Source: Nocardioides ganghwensis (GTDB taxonomy: Bacteria > Actinomycetota > Actinomycetes > Propionibacteriales > Nocardioidaceae). From it: DNA of 64,000 nt. Positions within the stretch are counted from its first letter, which is position 1. Every line of letters starts with the position of its first letter. The DNA lies in NCBI RefSeq assembly GCF_014779655.1, contig NZ_JACXYX010000004.1, positions 62,001 to 126,000 of the forward strand. Reading direction: 5' to 3'. The translations under genes were made by a program, and so were the position numbers. This document shows, piece by piece, positions 1-9,900 of this stretch. The notes under the pieces were generated by a model. The model saw only the letters and a program-made list of their open reading frames with translations, ran no database searches and was not told the DNA's origin.

Positions 1-43
1 CCTGGCTGCGGATGGGGGTCGGGGGCATCGCGAGGGTGGTCAC
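1..43 (-). CDS. 5' end of a minus-strand gene, product unknown (partial)
   Basis: A GTG start on the minus strand at 43 opens a frame that runs off the left edge after 14 codons (MTTLAMPPTPIRSQ). A strong Shine-Dalgarno sequence, GAAGGAG, lies 5 nt upstream of it (complement of 49-55), which is the main reason for calling it. It diverges from the small gene and condensin operon to its right. Too little protein is visible to name a function. Confidence 0.5.
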   Translation of the reverse strand, partial: MTTLAMPPTPIRSQ

Positions 44-278
44 GAGGTCTCCTTCGGGCTCTTGGGTCGCTGGTCGCCGCGCCCGCTGGTGGCGCAGGAC
101 GATCCTGTCCGGAGCGGATGCCGCCCCGACAGCCGAAAAGCGAAAACCTTGGACAAACAGTGGACAGACGTGCGTCAGGCAAAACTTGACGCAACTTTCC
201 GTGTGGTCGTCCGGCGCTCGTGCATCCTTGTTCGCAGCGAGTGGCGTGGGGCCCCTCGCGGCAGCAGGGGAGGGCACC

Positions 279-479
279 ATGAGGGACGAGGTACGAGACC
301 ACCTGACGGCGGCAGGTCAGCGCATCGTGTTCGCGGACATGCTCCGGCAGGACGCGCTCAGCGATGTACGTGCGCTGCTGAACGGGCGTGGCGAGGACGT
401 GTCGATCGCCGACGCCGTCCGGTTCACGGCGCTCCCGGAGCCAGAGGTGCGGCGGCTGCTCGACGAGACGTCGGGCTGA
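279..479 (+). CDS. Small hypothetical protein, 66 aa, upstream of the condensin operon
   Basis: The ATG at 279 follows a GGGGAGG ribosome-binding site. The protein is hydrophilic and probably helical. Its second half (VSIADAVRFTALPEPEVRRLLD) looks like a short helix-turn-helix of the kind found in small actinobacterial regulators, but I cannot assign a family. It ends 90 bp before jetA in the same direction, so it could be a regulator or accessory of that operon, which is inference. The 200 bp upstream contains an unusually AT-rich patch (about 132-205, including AAAACTTGACGCAACTTTCC), a plausible promoter region shared with the divergent partial gene at the left edge. Confidence 0.6.
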   Translation: MRDEVRDHLTAAGQRIVFADMLRQDALSDVRALLNGRGEDVSIADAVRFTALPEPEVRRLLDETSG

Positions 480-569
480 CCGGCCGGGCCACCCGCTCCC
501 GGCGCTGTCCGCGCCCTTTGTCATGCTTGCGCACCGAACACAGGCAGGCAGGGAGCGGGGGACCGGGCG

Positions 570-2108
570 TTGAGCGAGATCGCTGGCGAGCTGGCGCGCG
601 TCAAGGGCGCGTTCGCCCAGCCCACGCTCACCCTGCTCCACCAGCGCCAGGCGCCCGTGGTGATCACCATCTTCCGCACGGCCTTCGGTCGCAACAACAA
701 CCCGATCCCGACGGCCCGCCTGCACACGCAGGTCGAGGAGCACCTCGCCGCGATCCGGCTGGCCGGCGAGCAGGACGTCCCGACCGGCAGCGGTCGTGAG
801 ATCTGCCAGCGCTGGATGCGCGGCCAGTGGCTGGTGCGCTCGCTCGACGAGGCGGGGCACGAGGTCTACGCGCTGACCTCGCACGCGCAGCAGGCGCTGG
901 AGCTGGTGAAGAACCTCGCCCGCGACCGCGCCACGCTGAGCGAGCACCGGGTCGCCACCATCCTCGGCACGGTCCGGCGCTTCAACTCCGAGGCCAACCC
1001 GGACCGCACCGCGCGGGTCACGATCCTCAACGAGGAGATCGCGCGGCTGCGGGCCGAGCGCGACCGCCTGGTCGACGGCGGAGACCTGGCCGGGGCGACC
1101 GAGGACTACATGCTCGAGGGGTTCACCGAGCTGCTCTCGCTGATCTCCGCGCTGCCGAGCGACTTCGCGCGTGTCGAGGAGCGGTTCGCGACCATCCGCG
1201 CGGAGATCCTGGCGGCCTTCCGCGCGGAGGACCGCCCGGCCGGGGAGGTGATCGACGACTACCTCGCTCGCGCCGACGCGTTGATGACGGCGACCCACGA
1301 GGGGCGCGCGTTCGAGGGCGCGTTCGCGCTGCTGCGCGACGACGCCCTGGTGACACAGCTGCGCGAGGACCTGACCGCCCTGCTCGAGCACCCGCTCTCG
1401 GACGGCATCCTCAGCGACGCCGACCGCGCCGAGCTGCGCGGCACCGTACGCCTCGTGCGCGACGGCCTCGACCGCGTCCTCGCCCAGCGCTCCCGGGTGA
1501 CGGCCACCCTCAAGGAGTACATCGTCTCCCACGACGCGGCCCGTGACCGCGAGCTCGAGCAGACGTTGCGCCAGGTGGAGGCCGAGCTGATGACGTGGAT
1601 GGCGACCACCGGCCCGCGGGCCACCCACGACGTGGCGCTCCTGCCCGCGCGAGCGGGCGTCGAGCACCTCCGGGAGCGGTTCCACGACCCCGCCGACGAC
1701 GTCCTCCCCGACCGCATCAGCACCCCGGACCCGGCCCTCGCGCCGCCGGTCTCGCTCCAGGAGCTCGTCGCGCAGGGCGGACCCAGGCTCGCGACCCTGC
1801 GCGAGCGCCTCGACGCCGCGACCACCTCCCTCCTCCCGGTCGCCTCCCTCGGCGCCCTGTTCGACGAGCTGGAGCCGTCCCTTCGCCGCCCCGTCGAGAT
1901 CTTCGGCCTGCTGCACCTCGCCGCCGACCGTGAGTGGCGGGCCGAGCAGTCGGTCGAGCCGTTCGAGGCCGTACGCCCTGACGGCAGCAGGCGGACCTTC
2001 GCCGTGCCACGCACACCCCTGCCCGACCCCGACCTCGACCCGACCCAGCACCCGACCCAGCACCCGACCCAGCACCCGACCCAGCACCCGACGGAGAAGC
2101 ACGCATGA
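570..2108 (+). CDS. jetA: Wadjet/MksF-type condensin subunit JetA (DUF3375 family)
   Basis: A 512-aa protein recognisable as the DUF3375 family, the kleisin-like JetA/MksF subunit of MukBEF-related condensins. In Wadjet systems JetABC extrudes DNA loops and JetD cleaves small circular DNA. The N-terminal region (about 1-100) looks like the winged-helix part, followed by long charged helices (about 110-400) and a C-terminal winged-helix-like region. The start is a TTG at 570 with a weak purine-rich upstream sequence; no better in-frame start was seen nearby. The C-terminus carries four tandem TQHP repeats. The last codon and stop overlap the jetB start as ATGA, so translation is probably coupled. 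Family assignment rests on overall sequence character plus the JetB and JetC neighbours. Confidence 0.85.
   Translation: MSEIAGELARVKGAFAQPTLTLLHQRQAPVVITIFRTAFGRNNNPIPTARLHTQVEEHLAAIRLAGEQDVPTGSGREICQRWMRGQWLVRSLDEAGHEVYALTSHAQQALELVKNLARDRATLSEHRVATILGTVRRFNSEANPDRTARVTILNEEIARLRAERDRLVDGGDLAGATEDYMLEGFTELLSLISALPSDFARVEERFATIRAEILAAFRAEDRPAGEVIDDYLARADALMTATHEGRAFEGAFALLRDDALVTQLREDLTALLEHPLSDGILSDADRAELRGTVRLVRDGLDRVLAQRSRVTATLKEYIVSHDAARDRELEQTLRQVEAELMTWMATTGPRATHDVALLPARAGVEHLRERFHDPADDVLPDRISTPDPALAPPVSLQELVAQGGPRLATLRERLDAATTSLLPVASLGALFDELEPSLRRPVEIFGLLHLAADREWRAEQSVEPFEAVRPDGSRRTFAVPRTPLPDPDLDPTQHPTQHPTQHPTQHPTEKHA
2041..2092 (+). repeat. 12-bp tandem repeat at the 3' end of jetA
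   Basis: Four near-perfect copies of CGACCCAGCACC in frame with jetA encode repeated Thr-Gln-His-Pro. The unit length is a multiple of three, so copy-number changes would not break the frame. Confidence 0.9.
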
Positions 2109-2938
2109 GCGTCGACACCCACCCGGAGATCGACGGCCAGATCGAGGCCGAGATCGAGGCCGAGATCGAGGCCGAGGCCGAGGTCGACGTCGACGTCGAC
2201 GTCGACGACGAGCTGCTGCTCGACGACTCGGTGTCCCTCTTCGAGGGGGACGAGGGCGGTCTGGAGTACGCGCAGCGGCGCGCCCTGGTGACGCTGCTCA
2301 AGCAGCGCTTCATCAGCGCGCGCACCCACCCGCGGGACTGGACGGTGCTGGTCGAGCACGAGCGACTGATCCGCTCACGGCTCAACGACCTCTTCCTCGA
2401 CCTCCAGGTCGACCGCGCCCGTGAGGTCGCGTGGAAGAGGCAGGCGACGTCCGAGACCGGCAGCCGCTTCCCGACGATGCTCTACGACGCCGCCTGGTCG
2501 CGCGAGGAGACGCTCGTGCTGGTGCACCTGCGCGACCGGCTCCGCGCCGGGCTCGCGAGCGGCGACGCCCGGGTCTTCGTGGACCGCGAGGACATCGTCG
2601 GCTACGTCGCCAGCTTCCGTCCTGCCCACGCGACGGACGTGGCCGGCGACGACAGGCGGGCGCGCAACGCGGTCGCGAGCGTGGTCAAGGCCGGGTTGCT
2701 GATCCCGACCGGCACCGACGAGCGCTTCGAGATCAGCGAGGCTGTGGAGCCGCTGATCCCGCTGGAGCTCCTCCAGGAGCTCCTCGAGGCGCTGGTGGCG
2801 GCCAACAACAGCGAGGTCACCGGGCCCGAGGAGCCGGCCGACCTCTTCGACGACGACACGGACCCGGACGGCCCGGTCGACGCCACGGCGGGCAGCACGG
2901 CTGGCAGCACGGCTGGCAGCACGGCAGGGGAGCGGTGA
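2105..2938 (+). CDS. jetB: Wadjet/MksE-type condensin subunit JetB (DUF4194 family)
   Basis: A 277-aa protein matching the DUF4194 family (JetB/MksE), the winged-helix kite subunit that bridges the JetA kleisin and the JetC SMC-like ATPase. The conserved core is about residues 55-230. The N-terminal 40 residues are an acidic low-complexity stretch (repeated IEAE, then VDVDVD) and the C-terminus ends in repeated AGST; both look like disordered tails made by short DNA repeats. The ATG at 2105 overlaps the jetA stop (ATGA), and jetC starts 2 nt after this stop, so the three genes form a tight operon. The usual family length is about 200-250 aa, so the extra length comes from the repeat tails. 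Confidence 0.85.
   Translation: MSVDTHPEIDGQIEAEIEAEIEAEAEVDVDVDVDDELLLDDSVSLFEGDEGGLEYAQRRALVTLLKQRFISARTHPRDWTVLVEHERLIRSRLNDLFLDLQVDRAREVAWKRQATSETGSRFPTMLYDAAWSREETLVLVHLRDRLRAGLASGDARVFVDREDIVGYVASFRPAHATDVAGDDRRARNAVASVVKAGLLIPTGTDERFEISEAVEPLIPLELLQELLEALVAANNSEVTGPEEPADLFDDDTDPDGPVDATAGSTAGSTAGSTAGER
2141..2206 (+). repeat. Tandem repeats at the 5' end of jetB
   Basis: Three copies of the 12-mer ATCGAGGCCGAG (2141-2176) are followed by GAGGCCGAG-like sequence and four copies of GTCGAC (2183-2206). All are in frame and encode IEAE and VD repeats in the JetB N-terminus. Confidence 0.85.
2891..2926 (+). repeat. 12-bp tandem repeat at the 3' end of jetB
   Basis: Three copies of GGCAGCACGGCT (the last ends in A) encode repeated Gly-Ser-Thr-Ala at the JetB C-terminus. 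They end 14 bp before the jetC start codon. Confidence 0.9.
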
Positions 2939-2940
2939 GC

Positions 2941-5900
2941 ATGTCCATCGACGAGATCGAGCAGACAGTGGTCGACGGGCTCTTCGAGCGCAAGGACGTC
3001 GCGACGCCCGCCGACGACACGATGCAGTGGCGCGCAGCGCTGCTGCAGATGGTCAACTGGGGCGGGTTCGGCGGGCTCACGGTCGTCCCGCTGCGCGGCG
3101 ACGCCACGATGATCTCCGGCGCCTCCGGCGTCGGCAAGAGCACCATCCTCGACGCCTACACCGCGCTGATGATGCCGTCCGACACCAAGTTCAACGGCGC
3201 GTCCAACGACGCCGTCGCCGGTCGCGCCCGGGGCGCCGGCCAGCGCAACCTGCTCTCCTACCTGCGTGGTGCCGTCGACGTGGTGGACGACCCGCGCACC
3301 GGTCGGCCGGTGGAGAAGCTCCTCCGCGGCAAGGGTGGCGACACCTGGGGAGCGATCGCGATGACGTTCGTCAACGACCAGGGTGGCCGGTTCACGGCGC
3401 TGCGCACCTACTACGTGCCGCGGCGCGCGACCCGGTCCGGCGACGTCCAGATGCAGCTGGCCACCCAGGACGGCGCGCTGCCGCTCGACACGCTCGAGGT
3501 GGCCGTGCCCGAGCGCTTCCACGCCAACACGCTGAAGAAGCTCTTCCCCGGCATCCGCGTCTACCGCACGTACGCCGAGTTCGCCGCCGTCCTGCACGCG
3601 CGGCTCGGCATCGGCGCCAACGGCGACGGGGCGAAGGCCCTGCGGCTGCTCGCCCGGATCCAGGCGGGCAACCAGGTCCGCAGCGTCGACGAGCTCTACA
3701 AGGACATGGTGCTCGAGCGGCCCTCGACCTTCGCCGCCGCGGACCGGGCGATCGAGCACTTCGACGACCTCGACACCGCGCACTCCGCCATGCGCACCGA
3801 GGAGCAGAAGCTCGAGCTGCTCGCGCCGATCGTCGACCTCCACGACCGCAAGGTGGAGGCCTCGCGGCGGCTCGCGGAGCTCGACTCCTATGGCGTGACC
3901 GCGACCGGCGACACCCCGCTCCGGCTGTGGCTGCTGCGCACTCACCTGCGGCTGATCGAGGCCGCGGTGGTCGACAACCGTGCCGCGCGCGCGTCCGCCG
4001 CCGACGAGCTCGGCGCGACGACCTCGGCCGAGCGGACCCTGCTGTCCGACCTCGAGTCGGCCAAGGAGTCGCACCGCGCGGCCGGAGGGTCCACACTCCA
4101 GTCGCTGGCGCTCTCGCTCGAGCAGGAGCACGTCGTGCGCGAGGACCGGCTCGCGCGGCGGTCGGTCCTGCAGGAGCGCCTGCTCCCGCTCATCGACGCC
4201 ACCGACGCCCAGGCGCCCGACGTCGAGGCGGCGCTGCTCTCGTCCGAGGCGTACGCAGTGCTCCAGCTGCACGCCCGGCAGTGGCTGGCGGGCTGGCAGC
4301 GCGAGCAGGAGCGGATCCGCCGAGAGCGCGACGCGGTGCTGCGCAGCCAGTTCCCGCTCAGCGAGCGGCAGGCCGAGCTGCGGCGCGAGCGCGCGTCGCT
4401 GGAGAACCGCGCCGGTCGCATGCCGGCGCGCATGCACGAGCTGCGGGCCGAGGTCGCCCGGGCGAGCGGGATCGGGGAGGACGAGCTGCCCTTCGTCGCC
4501 GAGCTCGTCGACGTCGCGCCCGAGGAGGCGCGGTGGCGCACGGCGATCGAGACCGTCCTCGGTGCCAGCGCCCGGATGATGCTCGTGCCCCTCGACCGGC
4601 TGGACGCCTTCTCCTCGGCGATCGACGGCCTGCGGCTGCGCGGCCGCCTCACCTTCGAGGGCGTGGAGCTCGACCTGCCCGACCTCGGTCCCGCCGACCC
4701 CGAGCGGGTCGCCGGCAAGCTGGTCTTCCAGGACTCGCCGTTCTCCGGCTGGGTGCAGGCCCACGTCGGGGAGGCGTCCCGCAACGCCCTGTGCGTCGAG
4801 GACGCGGACGGCCTCGCCGGCCCGGGCTTCCGGGTCACCCTCGCCGGGCAGACGCGCAACGGCCGTCGCGGCACCCACGGGCGCAACGACGCCCGCAGCA
4901 TCATCGGCTTCTCCAGCACGGACGCGATCGCCGACGTCGACGCCGAGCTCGCCGACCTCGAGGAGCGGCTGGACCGGGTCGGCGCCGACCTCGCGCAGCT
5001 CGACCAGCGGTCGCGGATGCTGGAGCAGCAGCGTGCGTCATACGACGCCGTCGCCACGGCGCGGTTCGACGACTTCGACGTCGACGGCAGCGACCGCCGC
5101 ATCGCCGACCTGGAGCGCCGCCGGGCCGACATCCTCGGCTCCGACGACGGGTTGCAGGCGCTGGAGGCCCAGATCGCCGAGCTCGCCGCCCGGCTGGAGG
5201 AGGCACGACGCAACCGCTACACCCTCGAGCAGCGGCAGCGCGAGCTCAACGTCGAGCACGCCGAGCTCGTCGACGCCGAGGACGACGTCAAGGACCGGCT
5301 CCAGGCGATCGAGGAGACCGGCACGGTCGTGCTCGACCCCGAGCAGGACGCCGCACTCGCCGCGGACTTCGCAGCCGCGGCGGCGCCCGCGGACCCCGAC
5401 GACCTCGAACGCTTCGCCGAGACGTCCCACCGGCTCGCCCAGCGGCTCCGGGACGCCGTCACCGACGCCGAGGCGGAGGTCCGGCGCGTCGACGAGGACC
5501 TGGTGCAGGTCTTCCGGGTCTACAAGCTCCAGTGGGACTCCCCGAACCTCGGCACCACTGCGGAGTCCTACCCCGACTACGCGCGCATCCTGGACGACAT
5601 CCGGGGCGAGGGACTGGCCGCCCGGAGGGCGGAGTGGCGACGCCGGCTCACCGAGTGGAGCGGCCAGGACCTGGTTCCCCTCGTCGGTGCGATGGCGGCG
5701 TCCGTCGAGGAGATCGAGGACCGGCTCGAGCCGATCAACGCCATCCTGCGTCGCCTCGAGTTCGGCGCGTCGGGGGACCGGCTCCGGATCCGGCTCCGCA
5801 GGCTGGCGCCGGCACAGGTCCAGGCGTTCATGAAGGACCTGCGCGTCCTCTCGTCGGGCTCCACGACCGACCTGGGGGAGGAGGCCCTCGAGCAGAGGTT

Positions 5901-6423
5901 CGCCGACCTCAGCAGGTTCATGCAGCAGCTGCGCAAGCCCAGCCAGGTCGGCGAGGCCGCCGCGTCGCTGACCGACCGCGACCGGCTGCTCGACGTACGC
6001 CGCCACGTCGAGATCAGTGCCGAGCGCTACGACCACACCACGGGCGAGCTGCGCGCGACCTACCGCACGCTGGGCGAGAAGAGCGGCGGTGAGAGCCAGG
6101 AGCTCGTGGCGTTCATCGTCGGCTCCGCACTCCGGTTCCGCCTCGGCGACGAGATGCGGTCCCGGCCCCGGTTCGCCCCGGTCTTCCTCGACGAGGGGTT
6201 CGTGAAGGCCGACTCCGAGTTCGCCGGCCGCGCCGTGCAGGCCTGGCGCGGCCTCGGCTTCCAGCTGATCGTCGGCGTCCCGCTCGACAAGGTCACCGGC
6301 CTCGAGCCGCACATGGACGAGCTGCTCGCCATCACCAAGAACAGCACCACGCACCAGTCGTGGATCACGCCGATCACCGACGCCGTCAGGGGGGTGGCGG
6401 ACCCCGTCGACGTGGCGAGGTGA
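2941..6423 (+). CDS. jetC: Wadjet/MksB-type SMC-like ATPase JetC
   Basis: A 1160-aa SMC/SbcC-like ATPase, the motor of the JetABC condensin. The Walker A motif GASGVGKST lies at about residues 60-68. A long central region (about 250-1000) is rich in charged heptad-like segments, consistent with two coiled-coil arms around a hinge near 490-620. Near the C-terminus are an ABC signature KSGGES (about 1047-1052) and Walker B FLDEGF (about 1083-1088). I chose the ATG at 2941 because it lies 2 nt after the jetB stop and begins the family-like N-terminus; the same frame stays open back to 2431, but that extension only overlaps jetB. JetD, which normally follows JetC, is absent: the next 90 bp is non-coding and is followed by a small disrupted gene. 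An MksB-like role in chromosome organisation is an alternative to plasmid defence. Confidence 0.88.
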   Translation: MSIDEIEQTVVDGLFERKDVATPADDTMQWRAALLQMVNWGGFGGLTVVPLRGDATMISGASGVGKSTILDAYTALMMPSDTKFNGASNDAVAGRARGAGQRNLLSYLRGAVDVVDDPRTGRPVEKLLRGKGGDTWGAIAMTFVNDQGGRFTALRTYYVPRRATRSGDVQMQLATQDGALPLDTLEVAVPERFHANTLKKLFPGIRVYRTYAEFAAVLHARLGIGANGDGAKALRLLARIQAGNQVRSVDELYKDMVLERPSTFAAADRAIEHFDDLDTAHSAMRTEEQKLELLAPIVDLHDRKVEASRRLAELDSYGVTATGDTPLRLWLLRTHLRLIEAAVVDNRAARASAADELGATTSAERTLLSDLESAKESHRAAGGSTLQSLALSLEQEHVVREDRLARRSVLQERLLPLIDATDAQAPDVEAALLSSEAYAVLQLHARQWLAGWQREQERIRRERDAVLRSQFPLSERQAELRRERASLENRAGRMPARMHELRAEVARASGIGEDELPFVAELVDVAPEEARWRTAIETVLGASARMMLVPLDRLDAFSSAIDGLRLRGRLTFEGVELDLPDLGPADPERVAGKLVFQDSPFSGWVQAHVGEASRNALCVEDADGLAGPGFRVTLAGQTRNGRRGTHGRNDARSIIGFSSTDAIADVDAELADLEERLDRVGADLAQLDQRSRMLEQQRASYDAVATARFDDFDVDGSDRRIADLERRRADILGSDDGLQALEAQIAELAARLEEARRNRYTLEQRQRELNVEHAELVDAEDDVKDRLQAIEETGTVVLDPEQDAALAADFAAAAAPADPDDLERFAETSHRLAQRLRDAVTDAEAEVRRVDEDLVQVFRVYKLQWDSPNLGTTAESYPDYARILDDIRGEGLAARRAEWRRRLTEWSGQDLVPLVGAMAASVEEIEDRLEPINAILRRLEFGASGDRLRIRLRRLAPAQVQAFMKDLRVLSSGSTTDLGEEALEQRFADLSRFMQQLRKPSQVGEAAASLTDRDRLLDVRRHVEISAERYDHTTGELRATYRTLGEKSGGESQELVAFIVGSALRFRLGDEMRSRPRFAPVFLDEGFVKADSEFAGRAVQAWRGLGFQLIVGVPLDKVTGLEPHMDELLAITKNSTTHQSWITPITDAVRGVADPVDVAR

Positions 6424-6512
6424 GAGTGAGGCCCTCCTCGACGTCGCAACCAGGGGCGCTGGCAGGACCTTCGCCTCTGCCCGTCTGGGTCGGGACGTGA
6501 TGACGTGGGGGC

Positions 6513-6856
6513 ATGAGCACTCCGACGACGGTCGAGGTACACCTCGAGGAGCTCGGCGAGCACTCCTGGGTCAAGGCCTTGGGCAACACGTTGAGCGGCT
6601 CGAACGGAAGTGCCCAGTTCCGCTTCGTGGCACGTCCGCCCGGGGAGGAGCACCGCTCGAGCGACCACGTGGTCACGGGGGCGACGTTCCCCGTCATGCG
6701 GTGCAGGACCTCGACGACCTCCACCGACCGAATGCCTGGATCGAGACGGCGCAGGAGCGCCTCGACGAGCTCGACGACCAGCTCCGCGCGAGCGGATGGC
6801 GGCGACGCCCGGTCGCCGGTCGGCACTGGTGGTCGCGGACGTACGTCGCCGGGTGA
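6513..6856 (+). pseudogene. Frame-disrupted small hypothetical gene
   Basis: The reading frame beginning with ATG at 6513 encodes a plausible N-terminal half (MSTPTTVEVHLEELGEHSWV, continuing to about 6695). The convincing C-terminal half is in another frame, from about 6695 to the stop at 6856: it includes VQDLDDLHRPNAWIE, ERLDELDDQL and a GW-x9-HWWSRTY ending that I associate with small actinobacterial proteins. Past the switch point each frame becomes Arg/Ser-rich and non-protein-like. A one-base loss or two-base gain near 6690-6705 would explain this, either as a real mutation or a sequencing error. It sits where jetD would be expected but does not resemble JetD. Function unknown. Confidence 0.5.
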
Positions 6857-6913
6857 CACGCGTCTGCGGGATGTGACTTCACGGTAGGGGTGTCGGCCTG
6901 ACAGTCTCGGCGG

Positions 6914-9900
6914 GTGCCCCCTGAGTCGCGCCCCACCAGTCGTGTCCGGTTCTCCCGCATCGCGGTCGTCAACCGTGGGGAGGCAGCCATGCGTCTCATC
7001 CATGCGGTCCGCGACCACAACGCCGAGCAGACAGGCCACCCGATCGAGGTGGTGGCGCTCCACACCGACGCCGAGCACGCCGCGATGTTCGTTCGCGAGG
7101 CCGACGTGGCGTACTCGCTGGGCCCTGCCGCGGCGCGGCCCTACCTCGACCTCGCCGTGCTCGAGCGCGCGCTGGTGGAGACCGGGGCCGACGCGGCGTG
7201 GGTGGGCTGGGGCTTCGTGGCGGAGGACCCCGCCTTCGTCGACCTCTGCGACCGTCTCGGGGTCACGTTCATCGGTCCGAGCTCGGAGGCCATGCGCACG
7301 CTGGGCGACAAGATCGGCTCCAAGCTGATCGCCGAGGAGGTCGGCGTCCCCGTCGCGCCGTGGAGCCGGGGTGGCGTCGACACTCTCGAGGAGGCGCTGG
7401 CCGCGGCCGAGCGGATCGGCTACCCGCTGATGCTCAAGGCGACGGCGGGCGGTGGCGGTCGCGGCATCCGCATGGTGGCCGGAGCAGCCGACCTCGAGGA
7501 CGCCTACCAGCGCACCCGCGACGAGGCCGAGCGCGCCTTCGGCAGCGGGGTGGTCTTCCTGGAGAAGCTGGTGACCGGGGCCCGTCACGTCGAGGTGCAG
7601 GTGATCGCCGACAGCCACGGCCACGCCTGGGCGCTCGGGGTGCGCGACTGCTCGGTCCAGCGACGCAACCAGAAGGTCATCGAGGAGTCGGCGTCCCCGC
7701 TCCTGGCGCCGGAGCAGACCGAGGAGCTGAAGGCCTCCGCCGAGCGGCTCGCGCTGGCCGTCGGCTACGTCGGCGCGGCCACCGTCGAGTTCCTCTACCA
7801 CCCCGGTGAGCGGACCTTCGCCTTCCTCGAGGTGAACACCCGCCTCCAGGTCGAGCACCCCATCACCGAGGCCACCACGGGCACCGACCTGGTCCGGGCG
7901 CAGCTGCACGTCGCGTCCGGGGGAGTCCTCGAGGGAGAGAAGCCCGCCGAGATCGGTCACGCGGTGGAGGCCCGGCTCAACGCAGAGGACCCGGACCGCG
8001 ACTTCGCGCCGTCGCCCGGCCGGATCGCGCTGCTCGACCTGCCCGCGGGCCCTGGGGTGCGGGTGGACACGGGCGTCGGCACCGGCGACTCCATCCCCGC
8101 CGACTTCGACTCCATGATCGCCAAGATCATCGCCGTCGGCTCGACCCGGCAGGAGGCGCTGGCCCGACTGCGCCGGGCGGTCTCGGAGACGACGGTCGTG
8201 ATCGAGGGCGGTGCCACCAACAAGAGCTTCATCCTCGACCTGCTCGCCCAGCCCGAGGTGACCGACGGAGGGGGCACCGGCTGGGCGGACACGGGCTGGA
8301 TCGACCGGGTCCGTGGCGAGGGCCGCCTCCACTCCCACCGGCACTCCGGGGTGGCCCTGGTGGCCGCCGCCATCCACGCCTACGAGGACGAGGAGCGCCT
8401 CGAGATCGACCACCTGCTCGAGACGTCCCGCGGAGGCCGACCCAACGTCCAGCACGAGGTCGGCCGCGGCGTCGACCTCAAGCTCCGCGGGACGACCTAC
8501 AAGGTGACGGCGCTGCGCACCGGGCCGCACCGCTTCCGCGTGGCGGTCGCCGCGGGCGAGGGCGCCGGCGCGACGGTGGTCGACGCCCAGGTCGTGCGGA
8601 TCGACGAGTTCCACAGCACGCTCACCGTGAACGGCCAGCGGTTCCGGCTGGTCACGGCCACGCACGGACCCGTGCAGCTCGTCGAGGTCGACGGCGTCAC
8701 CCACCGGGTCACCCGCGACGAGGGCGGCATGCTCCGCTCGCCGGCGCCGGCGCTCGTGGTCGCGACGCCGGTGGCCGAGGGCGACCTGGTCGAGGCGGGC
8801 ACCTCCGTCCTCGTCCTGGAGAGCATGAAGATGGAGACGGTGGTCCACGCGCCGTTCGCCGGCCGGGTGCGCGAGATCCTGGTCAAGACCGGCAGCCAGG
8901 TGGAGAACGGCGCGCCGCTGCTGCGCATCGAGCCCGTCGAGGAGGCCCCTGAGACGGGTACGGCCGGGGCCGAGGCGTCGGCAGGCGGTCCTGACCTGGA
9001 GCTTCCGCAGGCGGCGCCCGAGGGGGCCGCGGACGCCGAGGTGGCCCAGGGGCTGGCCGACCTGCGGGCGGCGATGCTCGGCTACGACACCGACCCGGCC
9101 ACCGAGCGCCGTGTCCTCGCCGACTACCTCGACGCCCGTGAGGAGGCCCGTACGGCCGGCCACGACGTGCTGGCCGGGGAGATCGAGCTGCTGCGGATGT
9201 TCGCCGAGCTGGCCGAGCTGAGCCGCAACCGGCCGGGTGGCGAGGAGGAGCACACCGAGCTGCGGGTGCACAGCTCGCGCGAGCACTTCCACACCTACCT
9301 GCAGAGCCTCGACCTCGAGCGCCACGGCCTCGGCGAGCAGTTCGGCCGCCGTCTGAAGGCGGTGCTCGCGCGCTACGGCGTGACCGAGCTGGACCGCACC
9401 CCCGAGCTGGAGGAGTCGGTCTTCCGCATCTACCTGGCCCAGCGGCGCTCTGCCGCCGACGTCCAGCTCGTCACCAGCCTGCTGCAGGCCTGGATCGCCG
9501 GGCCACCCCCGGCCGAGGCCGACGGCGACGTCGTCCGCTCGCTCCTCGAGCGACTGGTGCGCGCCACCCAGCTGCGGTTCCCGATCGTCGGCGACCTCGC
9601 TCGCAGCCTCCGGTTCCGCTGGTTCGACCAGCCGGCCGTCGACGAGGAGCGCTCGAGCGTCCTGGCCGGCGTGCGGGGTGAGCTCGTCGAGCTGTCCGTC
9701 GACGACGCCCCCGACCGGGCCCGGCGGATCGAGGCGCTGGCGGCGATCCCCGAGCAGATCGTGCGGTTCCTCGCCGAGCGCCTGGCCGAGGGGATCCCGC
9801 CGCGGGAGCCGATGCTCGAGGTGCTCGTACGGCGCCACTACCGCGAGCACGAGCTGCACGACCTCCGGGTCCTCGACATCGAGGGCCGCCCGTTCGCGGT

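Noticed and set aside
2041..2926. A CRISPR-like array
   Set aside because: The 12-bp units are directly adjacent and in frame with coding sequence; there are no spacers.
2431..2940. An upstream extension of jetC in the same frame
   Set aside because: It overlaps jetB completely and is Arg-rich; the ATG at 2941 right after the jetB stop is the sensible start.
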